The position numbers were made by a program, and so were the translations under genes. The notes below the pieces were generated by a model. That model was not told where the DNA came from. It did no database searches and saw only the letters and a program-made list of their open reading frames with translations. A stretch of DNA of 64,000 nt, taken from contig OX442314.1 in the NCBI GenBank assembly GCA_949358305.1, positions 27,823,118 to 27,887,117 of the forward strand, read 5' to 3'. Below, one piece after another: positions 55,870 to 64,000 of the stretch (its first letter is position 1; the number at the start of each line of letters is the position of its first letter). The stretch is from Strigamia acuminata. Its lineage: Eukaryota; Arthropoda; Chilopoda; Geophilomorpha; Linotaeniidae.

Positions 55870-56624
55870 CAGGGTGTTTCGTTTAAAATGCCCAGTCAAT
55901 TTTCAGAATAAGTACATGCTTTTTTAAAAAACCAAGCAGACTATCCTATAGCAAAGTATGGATGCCGAATCCAATGGTGTAATCAAATTTCATGCCAGAC
56001 ATGCAACAATGCACTTTTCATTTGCTAACTCGTTAGCTGGTGGATATAGAGCAAAATTTCAAATTACAAAGTTGTAGAAAATCATAAAATTAGTACTATC
56101 CAACTGATCTTAGTCACCTTAAGTTAACTGTTTTTTTTAAAAAAAAAAAAGAAAAACAAATCAGCAAATTGAAAATTTTTATTCTTAGAAAATAAAATAA
56201 TTTAGGCATAAAAAAATACAGTGGTTTTTCTTGTTTACTTGCATAATAATGCAAATTTGAATACAGTTATTGAAGAAATTCAGTACTTTTGTAGTAGAAA
56301 TTTAATTTTTGCCACAATGGCTGGCTTTATTTCAGCTGATTTGTTTTCATTTTAAAATGAGAAAATTTAACTTAAGAAGACTAAGATAAGTTGGATAGTA
56401 CTAATTTGATGATGCTCTACAACTTTGTAATTGGAAATTTTGCTCTATCTCAACCAGTTAACGAGTTAGCGAATGAAAAGTGCATTGTTACATGTCTGGC
56501 ATAAAATTTGATTACACCATTGGATTCGTCATCCCTACTTTTCTATAGGATAGTCTGCTTGGTTTTTTAAAAATGCATATAATTATTCTGGAAATTGACT
56601 GGGCATCTTAAACGAAACACCCTG
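55870..56624. mobile_element. Hairpin MITE D, mariner-type ends
   Basis: 755 bp, ends CAGGGTGTTTCGTTTAAAAT (left) and a close complement at right, flanked by TA. Different family from MITEs A-C, though the outer CAGGGTG is shared. Confidence 0.85.
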
Positions 56625-56863
56625 TATAACATAGGTATTTTGATGGTATTGAATTAGATTTGCCGTTATATCGTAGAAATAACTCCTACTATAATAAATG
56701 ATTTTTAAATAACATACAATACGCAATATAAGTTTCAACTAATGTTGACCATCATGTCATCTTAGATTAAAATTAAATACTCTGATATTACTGAAAGTTT
56801 CTTTACTTCTGTAATATTTATCTGTATATCATGTAACAAACTAAATTTGACATTTTGTTTCAG
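56625..56863. other. Flank of the coiled-coil exons
   Basis: AT-rich. The acceptor TTTTGTTTCAG at 56,853-56,863 leads into the first coiled-coil exon. No upstream exon is identified. Confidence 0.4.
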
Positions 56864-57587
56864 TTAATGGCAAAAAGAAGTTAGAAGAAAGAATTGATGC
56901 CGTGGAGAAACGTCTCGGTAAATTTATTATGTTTTCTCTTCTCGCGTTTTTGTAACGATGATTTTAATGGAAATTATTAAATTGATGCCAAGAATTGGAA
57001 ATTAATTCATGCAAGTAAAGAAAGTAAAGAAAAGTAAAGAAAGTGAATTGATGGAACGATGTCTGGGTTTGGAGTAGTTGGTAAAGAATTTGGCTTCAAA
57101 CCAAGTTGATCACTTTGTTTTAGATGAAAGCAAGAATTTGTTCAAAGTCAAGATGGATCATCTGACGAATGAACAAAAGGAGCTGGAGAAACTTTTGGAA
57201 AAATGTTGCCTACTTATCTATTTCTCATCACTTTAATTGTGCTATTTAAATTATTCTTAGATGGCCATAAAATGGAAAGAAAGAAATTTGAGGAAGATTA
57301 TGCTAAAAGCAAAGGTAAAATTTATACATATATTGTGTAGAGAATTGGATAAATTGTGGGATTTAATTTGACCATTTGGATAATTGTTACAGACCGACAA
57401 ACTGAACAACAAACTCAACAACAAATTCAACAATCTGCCAAAACCAAGGAAATTGAAAACAAATTAGCTGCTTTGACAGCAGAAACCAGTAAGTTATTCA
57501 ATTCAAACTATAGACTTAATGTGTGTTTCAGTGATTAACAAAACATCTTTCATTTTTTGTTTTTAGAGCAATTGGCAAAAACTGTGG
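56864..57587 (+). CDS. Five small symmetric exons of a coiled-coil protein (partial gene)
   Basis: Exons are 56864-56917, 57124-57204, 57261-57314, 57393-57487/57488 and 57567-57587. Lengths are 54, 81, 54, 96 and 21 nt, all multiples of three and all in phase 1, so each could be skipped without a frame change. Donors include GTAAAT, GTTGCC (weak), GTAAAA, GTAAGT and GTAAGT; each acceptor has a T-rich tract. The about 102 residues are charged and heptad-like (KKKLEERIDAVEKRL, EQKELEKLLEK, then a Q-rich helix), predicting a continuous coiled coil. Neither start nor end is found: the last donor leads into repeats. A fragment with the same intron-acceptor sequence is duplicated at 58,615-58,660. 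No family is recognised. Confidence 0.6.
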
Positions 57588-57741
57588 GTAAGTGCGTCGT
57601 GCTGCACCTGCTAGCACCGATTCAGCACGTTCCATTTCGGCGCCTAAGCATCACTATTTTGCGCAGTCCCTATTCTGCGTCGTTTCAATTCGGCGTCATC
57701 GGTATTTATTTTTGATATTAAATAAGATATACTACGTTATA

Positions 57742-58495
57742 CAGGGTGAACAAAAAGTCTATCACTATAGTAAATATTTCTGAAAGTGCTGACAATTCAT
57801 CTGATCTAATGATGGTAAAGTATTAAAGTTGGGTGGGGCAATCTTTTGGTGACTCGAAATTTGACCTTGGGATGTTCCTTTAAGGTCATTGGGAAATTAT
57901 CTCGGAAACCGTTAGAGATAGACAGAAATTTCCAATTGTAAACTTGTAGAGCAACATTAGTTTAGTCTAAAAATGACTAATTCTCAAATCTTTTGTACTA
58001 AAATTTTTAAGAAAATCGCAATTGAAAAAGTAGACACAAGTCAAAGGATAACATGGCCAAAATTGAAAAAGTGCCAAAAACGTGCTGATTAGATGTAAAA
58101 TGACCCAAAAAATCGATTCTCCTGGTCAGAATTTGTATATCTGGCACCGTTGCAGAGATATGGGCAGAAAACTGAATTTTTTTATGACTTTTTCTTTTCA
58201 AAACTACTTCTCAATTGCGATTTTCTTAAAATTTTTTAGTACAAAAGTTTTGAGAATTAGTCATTTTTAGACTAAACTAATGTTGCTCTACAAGTTTACA
58301 ATTGGAAATTTCTGTCTATCTCTAACGGTTTCCGAGATAATTTCCCAATGACCTTGAAGGAACATCCCAAGGTCAAATTTCAGATCACCAAAAGATTGCT
58401 CCACTCAACTTTGATACTTTACCATCATTAGATCAGATGAATTGTCAGCACTTTCAGAAATATTTACTATAGTGATAGACTTTTTGTTCACCCTG
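57742..58495. mobile_element. Hairpin MITE B, same family as MITE A
   Basis: 754 bp, ends CAGGGTGAACAAAAAGTCTA and complement, flanked by TA. Most of its length is closely similar to 7506-8263, including the centre. Confidence 0.85.
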
Positions 58496-58663
58496 TAGAT
58501 TGGGTCTGCACAAATTTGGTGCACATGCAATTCTATCACTTGGCGCAGAATTGGGACCACAAGCTGGGACTGGGTCTGGGACTGGGACGTGCGGAATAGA
58601 ACATGGCTTTTGAGAATTGGATAACTTTTAAGATTTAATTTGACCATTTGGATAATTGTTATA
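58496..58663. other. Short unique segment with a duplicated intron acceptor region
   Basis: 58,615-58,660 repeats 57,340-57,391 (GAGAATTGGATAA, then TTTGACCATTTGGATAATTG), the end of an intron in the coiled-coil gene. The exon itself is replaced by the truncated MITE at 58,664. Confidence 0.6.
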
Positions 58664-58979
58664 CAGGGTGTCTCGCCGAACACCTACCAGGTGAATTATT
58701 TCATAATCATGTTAATTCAAAAAAACTTTTGATTATGAATTGAAGGAACTGACATGTGACGAATTCAATGAAACATGTTAAATTCATGTGACATTGTTGC
58801 ATCACTGTTTTGCAACTCGTAACTTTTAAACCAACAATGCTACACAAAAAATGTCAATTGCAAAGTTGTAGAGAACCATCTAATTAGTCTAGAACTGTTC
58901 TTAAAAAAATTATCTCTTACTGAAAAGTTTTGAGAAAAAAAGGTTTGAAACATTGGTCTACTCAGCTTTGTAACTCACA
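58664..58979. mobile_element. Truncated hairpin MITE (left arm only)
   Basis: Starts CAGGGTGTCTCGCCGAACAC after TA, and its inner part (GTCTAGAACTGTTCTTAAAA, TTTTGAGAAAAAAAGG) matches the arm of MITE C. There is no right arm; it breaks at about 58,979. Confidence 0.65.
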
Positions 58980-59168
58980 AGGGGAGCACATGAATAACAC
59001 ACTCACAGATTGTTGTCATATTAAACAAGAAGGATTGTTATATCATGCTGAATGAGACCCTAAAGTAATTTCATTCCATAAACAGCCAACAATGCAAACA
59101 ATGAGCTCAAAGTTTGCACTATTTTGTCTGTGTATGCATCCAATCTGAGCAATCAGGCCTAGTGTATG
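58980..59168. other. Unassigned DNA
   Basis: Nothing recognisable between the truncated MITE and the C-rich repeat. Confidence 0.3.
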
Positions 59169-60040
59169 AATCCCCCCCCTAAATCCCCCCCTAAATTCCC
59201 CCCCTAAATTCCCCCTCTAAATTCCCCCCTCTAAATTCCCCCCCTAAATTCCCCCCCCCTAACTTCCCCCCCCCTAAATTCCCCCCCCCTAAATTCCCCC
59301 CCCTAAATTCTCCCCCCCCTAAATTCCCCCCCCTAAATTCCCCCCCCCCTAAATTCCCCTTCCCTAAATTCCCCCCCCCTAAATTCCCCCCCCCCTAAAT
59401 TCCCCCCCCCTAAATTCCCCCCCCCTAAATTTCCCCCCCCCCTAAATTCCCCCCCCCCTAAAATTCCGCCCCCCCCCCTAAAATTCCCCCCCCCTAAAAT
59501 TCCCCCCCCTAAATCCCCCCCCCCTAAATTCCCCCCCCCCTAAATTTCCCCCCCCCCTAAATTTCCCCCCCCCCTAAATTTCCCCCCCCCCTAAATTTCC
59601 CCCCCCCCTAAATTTCCCCCCCCCCTAAATTTCCCCCCCCCTAAATTCCCCCCCCCTAAATTTCCCCCCCCTAAATTTCCCCCTTCCTAAATTCCCCCCC
59701 CCCTAAATTTCCCCCCCCCCTAAATTCCCCCCCCCCTAAAATTCCCCCCCCCCCTAAAATTCCCCCCCCCTAAAATTCCCCCCCCCTAAATCCCCCCCCC
59801 CTAAATTCCCCCCCCCTAAATTTCCCCCCCCCCCTAAATTTCCCCCCCCCCTAAATTTCCCCCCCCCCTAAATTTCCCCCCCCCTAAAATTCCCCCCCCT
59901 AAAATTCCCCCCCCCCTAAATTCCCCCCCCCCAAATTTCCCCCCCCCAAATTTCCCCCCCCCCCAAATTCCCCCCGAAACCCCCCCCCCAAATTTCCCCC
60001 CCCCAAATTTTCCCCCCCTAAATTTTCCCCCCCCAAATTC
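59169..60040. repeat. C-rich minisatellite (TAAATTCCCCCCCC)n
   Basis: About 60 units of 12-16 bp, each a run of 5-10 C followed by TAAATT, with extreme strand asymmetry. The G-rich minus strand could form quadruplexes and the C-rich strand i-motifs. The glycine-rich frame on the minus strand is an effect of the repeat. Confidence 0.95.
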
Positions 60041-60179
60041 ATAGATATGCAATTTGCGCACACGGGAATCGATTTTTCAGCTCATTTTACGTCTAACCAG
60101 CCCGTTTCTGACACTTTTTCAATTTTTGGCCATTTCTTCATACATTAGCCTTGGCTTTTTTGCAAATTTTAAAGTGTCA

Positions 60180-60640
60180 AAAACGTGCTGAAGGTTGTTT
60201 GATGGTTGTTTGAAGGTTGTTTGAAGGTTGTTTGAAGGTTGTTTAAAGGTCATTTAAAGGTAGTTTGTAGGTCATTTGAAGGTTGTTGGAAGGTCGTTTG
60301 AAGGTCGTTGAAGGTTGGTTGAAGGTTGTTGAAGGTCGTTTGAAGGTTGTTTGAATGTCGTTTGTAGGTCATTTGAAGGTTGTTGGAAGGTCGTTTGAAG
60401 GTCGTTGGAAGGTTATTGGAAGGTTGTTTGAAAGTTGTTAAAAGGTCATATAAAGGTCGTTGGAAGGTCATTTGAAAGTCATTTGAAGATCGTTGGAAGG
60501 TCGTTTAAACAAAATTGGAAGGTCGTTGAAAGGTTGTTGGAAGGTCATTGAAAGGTCATTGGAAAGTCGTTTGAAGGTCGTTCAAAGGTTGTTTGAAGGT
60601 CATTTAAAGGGTGTTTGAAAGTCGTTGAAAGTTTGTTTAC
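60180..60640. repeat. Tandem repeat of GAAGGTCGTTT type
   Basis: About 40 short units of 10-11 bp (GAAGGTTGTTT, GAAGGTCGTTG and variants) with frequent single-base changes. No gene. Confidence 0.9.
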
Positions 60641-60649
60641 TGAAGACAT

Positions 60650-60850
60650 GTAAAATGAGCTAAAAAATTGATTCCCGTTGACAGAATTTGCATATCTGGC
60701 ACCGTTGCAGAGATATAAGCAAAAAACTAACTTTTTAAACAGAAAAAGTCAGTTTTTTGCTTATATCTCTGTGTGTCAGATATGCAATTTTCGCACACGG
60801 GAATCGATTTTTCAGCTCATTTTACGTCTAAGCAGCCTGTTTCTGACGTA
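60650..60850. repeat. Fold-back sequence related to the centre of MITEs A and B
   Basis: Inverted arms around about 60,740 contain GATTCCCGT, CATATCTG and TTGCAGAGATATAAGC, and their complements. Similar text occurs at 60,040-60,130 and in the spacers of MITEs A and B (TGCAACGGTGCCAGATATGC). Probably a fragment of another fold-back relative. Confidence 0.55.
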
Positions 60851-61131
60851 TTATTTTCAAGACGGCGTTGTGATTGGTTGAGATCCATCGATGTCGGTTC
60901 GTTTCATTTTCTCAAATTGACGTTTTTGAGGTGTTAGCCTTTTTTTATAACGAGTGGGGCCTTGACCCCCAGACCTAACCTAATCTGTTTTTAGCAAACA
61001 AGACAGAACTCAGTTTTTTTTATCACTGGATCTCAATGCATCGCTCAACCAATCACACAATTACAATTAATTTTGTTTTCTGTTTAATTTTTAAGATGTG
61101 GTTTGATTAGTTTGATACAGCTGGAAGATAT
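60851..61131. other. Unassigned DNA with a short inverted repeat
   Basis: GTGATTGGTTGAGATCCATC (about 60,868) and GATCTCAATGCATCGCTCAACCAATCAC-like sequence (about 61,028) form an imperfect inverted pair. No gene. Confidence 0.35.
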
Positions 61132-61133
61132 TA

Positions 61134-62687
61134 GGGGGTTTCATTAATTAAGCAATTTTGTAATTTTGCAACTTTAGCAATTTTGCACTTTTGGATTTGT
61201 CACATGATATCAGTTGCACCAATCATGTGCATAGTTGCAAAAACACAAAACAGAAAAAATACACAATCACAAAATCAAAGGTAGTTTTGTTATTTTGGCA
61301 AAAATGGCAGCAGCCAAACTCAATCCAAGTGGCCATCACAAATTGTGATTAATAATTAGTTTCAAAAACAATCTCATAATTTTGCAATTTTGCAATTATT
61401 TAAATAGTCACGTGACTTCCTATCCACCATATTAGGTTATAGTTATATCCAACCAATTTTAAAATGTGATGCAAAAAAACTAGTTCTTATTTGTGTGATG
61501 GAACAAAATATTTTTTAATAAGGTGCATTTTAATAAATACTAGCTGTTCACCCACAAAGCCAAAGCCATAGATCAGACAAATGTATACAACCAAATCATA
61601 AAATAAATTTTTGCAAAACTAAACCAAACCCATAATAATGCAACCCAAACCCAAACTACACCAAACCAAAACCAATGCCAATCTGGCCAATACCCAAACA
61701 CAATCAAACCCAAAAGTTAACCTAAACCCAACGCCAATCCAGCCAATTCAATTTTGGCCCAAACCACTGCAACCTGCTATTTTGTCCTCCTTTATTATTC
61801 AACCACTTTTTCCAACTTTTTCTTATAAATCAACCCAAAAAAGATCGTTTTTTCCAAAATTTAAAATCAACGGTTAATCCGATCAAAAAGTTATCTGTAC
61901 CATCGTTTTCAGCGGGATTTTCTTCTCCGGAAACCTGTTTTAAACATTTCATTCGGTTAATTTTACGAATTTTTGGTTTTGTCATGGTCGAATCTCGAAT
62001 TCAAATTCTGCACCAAATTTCCAAATTTTCCCATTCGGTCCCCCGCTAAGATGGCCCGAATCGGCACTTTTCCTCGCCCGAATCAAAAAATAAAAAATAC
62101 AGGCTTGTGCAGAATTGTCTCCTCTTCAAAATGAGCTTGGTTCCATAATTTTCCGAGCTCATCTTGACATAGAAAACAATAAAAAACGATACGCGACGAA
62201 CATTTCCGCCTGAATTTCCATTCGGGCACACGCTAAAATCGCCCTGAATCGCCCTGAATCGGTACTTTTTTTTACCCGAATCGAAGTATTGAGTTTCCTA
62301 GCTGTTATACAGTCATGGATGCATCAGCATTTTGATGATATACAAGGATACAAGTTGGCCACTTAGATAGAGCTTGGATGCCTCCATTTTGTTTTGAGTT
62401 TCACAAGCCTCAAAATCACTTCTTATCAAAATCACAAAAACTACCTTTTAGATGTTTTTGGGATTTTGTGTTTTTACTCTTTTGTGCTTTAGTGAATGTG
62501 AATGTGATTGGTAGAACAGATATCACATGACAATACTCAAAAATCACAAAATTGTCCAGATCACACAATTGCAAAATTGACTGGGTTAATTCAATGTAAA
62601 CTCATTTTTGGAGGCATCAAAAAATAATGATTTTGTGATTAATGCAAAATCACAAAATTGCAAAATCATTCATATAATGAAACCCCC
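61134..62687. mobile_element. GGGGGTTTCATTA element, copy 3
   Basis: 1554 bp, TA-flanked, nearly identical to 38,399-39,951. The Q/P-rich frame stops earlier here (61,638-61,877), which argues against a coding role. Confidence 0.85.
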
Positions 62688-62689
62688 TA

Positions 62690-63692
62690 TTTATTTTTTA
62701 GCATTTTTATTATGAATCTAATAAATTTTGCTAAAAATAAACATTAAAGTCAAATATTTATGGATGCTAAGAAACTAAATGAATGTTTTTAAATTGATTT
62801 AGCTAATAAAAAGCATAATAACTCAAGTAATAACACAAATAAAGTAATAAAATCAACATTGCCAGGGCCACTGAGAGTAGATTCGGACCCTGATTAAATC
62901 AAATTTTTGGGTTTCTACCAGCTAAAATTCACCAAATCTACATGGCAATGAGAAAAAAGTTCGAAATTTGCAATAAAAATCTTACATGTTTTCAGCTAAA
63001 TAATAGTTACATTTAAGTTTTGGACGGAATTTCGTTAAAATTTAGCAAATTCCGATGAGATTTTGCAATTTTGGAAAATTTTGATGATTTTTGATGAACT
63101 TTACCGATTTTCGGTGAAATTTTGTGATTTTCATCGAAAACTATTCAGAAAACGCTAATTTTTATAAAAATTCATTCGATAATCACTAAATTTCATCGAA
63201 AACTATTTAAAGAGTGCTATTTTTTAAGTGTTTTAAATGTTTGTGTTTGCCGCTCACGTGTATTTGGTTCATGTCTATGTTTTTTAAATGTTTGTATTTT
63301 TAATTTTGTATCTCAGACTCTGCCTGCAGACGACGGTTATTACAAACTGATATGCCACATTCATATCCATATGAACAAATACTGTAGCAACAGTCAACAG
63401 GTCAACAGCTTATCAATAACAAAAAATCATATTTAGCATCGTCAATTTGTACAAATTGGCAATACGCTCTGGTTGCATTAAAAAATAAATGTTTCAAGTG
63501 TTTTAGGTGTATGTGTTTTTGTTTTGAATGTTAAAGAATACAAAATACAAAATATTAAAATATAAAAACATTTAAAACAACACTTTCTGAATGCAGCTGC
63601 TATTTAGCTGCAAAAACGGATTTTTTTATTGCAAATTGCGAACTTTTTTCGTAAAAATAAATTAAAATAAACCGTTTGTTTCATTTTAAAAA
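62690..63692. other. Unassigned AT-rich DNA
   Basis: No gene is supported. 63,040-63,210 holds diverged GATGA/CATCG repeat units like those at 53,085-53,460; the rest is AT-rich with no recognised feature. Confidence 0.35.
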
Positions 63693-63714
63693 GTGGAACT
63701 TAGTACAATCACTG

Positions 63715-63911
63715 TTGATCTTTCTACAAGATTCTCCTGTGCACAAACGAGTGAAAATTTTAAGATGTTATTGCAACTGCAAATAGCAAAAATTACTTTT
63801 CTTCCCATTCGTTTTCAAAATCACGTCGATTACTATCATATAAATGTTGCAGCGTTTCTTTCTGTAGCAGTTCGCTATCAGGTGCTGGAGTTTGTAGAAT
63901 CTGAGGGAGGT
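63715..63911 (+). CDS. Possible exon with weak histone-fold (H2A-like) resemblance
   Basis: An open plus-strand stretch ends before a possible donor (GTCAGT near 63,909). Its frame contains ITFLPIRFQNHV followed by VAAFLSVAVRYQVLEF, reminiscent of the alpha1 and alpha2 region of histone H2A (FPVGRIHR, then AAVLEYLTAEVLEL). The loop between them is much shorter than in H2A and the resemblance may be chance. No start codon, partner exon or stop is established. Confidence 0.2.
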
Positions 63912-64000
63912 CAGTAAACCAAAAATGTGAATATTATCACTTTCAAATCCATATCGTTTTTATTTATTTAAAAAAAAAACCAACACATTTTCGAATTAAT

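Noticed and set aside
59834-60061. Glycine-rich ORF on the minus strand (GGGKFGGG repeats)
   Set aside because: Direct translation of the C-rich minisatellite; no start context or non-repeat sequence.
60250-60471. ORF of repeated NNLQTTF units on the minus strand
   Set aside because: Product of the GAAGGTCGTTT tandem repeat.

Overview
The window is AT-rich animal DNA with GT-AG introns and dense transposable elements. The recognisable gene families (DEG/ENaC channels, BTB-BACK proteins) and the many TA-flanked Tc1/mariner-type hairpin elements suggest an invertebrate, most likely an arthropod. The species cannot be named from the sequence.

Positions 1-50,630 are two diverged copies of one tandem segmental duplication in the same orientation. 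Copy 1 is about 1-30,655 and copy 2 about 31,480-50,630. Each unit carries the 3' exons of one DEG/ENaC-type channel gene, a BTB-BACK gene fragment on the minus strand, then the 5' exons of the next channel gene. The array therefore holds three channel genes: G0 (only its last three exons, 342-1175), G1 (all ten exons, 10,378-32,814) and G2 (exons 1-5, 42,128-47,842, with no 3' half in the window). Exon phases chain in frame through all ten exons. Exon 5 encodes, without interruption, a pore segment TM2 and then a second TM1, so the gene predicts one polypeptide with two complete channel modules, each with a G-x-S filter motif. G1 is a pseudogene: it has an LTR retrotransposon in exon 2, TAA in exon 3 and TAG in exon 10.

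Comparing filled and empty sites between copies dates many insertions. Only in G1: a 13.2-kb Ty3/Gypsy element (11,016-24,176) and a TTAA-flanked piggyBac-like element (27,866-30,046). Only in G2 or copy 2: a 2.9-kb mariner-like element with a transposase ORF (42,855-45,726), a 0.9-kb palindrome with tRNA-like arms (about 48,046-48,958), a hAT-type MITE and two short TA-flanked hairpins. The Gypsy element has nearly identical LTRs, a tRNA-Pro-type primer site, gag, pol joined to gag by a textbook -1 frameshift signal, a 104-codon ORF and an unrecognised 891-codon third ORF.

Positions 50,631-64,000 are single-copy and repeat-rich. They hold a small unrecognised multi-exon gene on the minus strand (51,830-52,510), five small symmetric coiled-coil exons (56,864-57,587), several TA-flanked hairpin MITEs, three copies (one at 38,399) of a GGGGGTTTCATTA-ended element, a C-rich minisatellite and other tandem repeats, and a weak possible histone-fold exon near the right edge.
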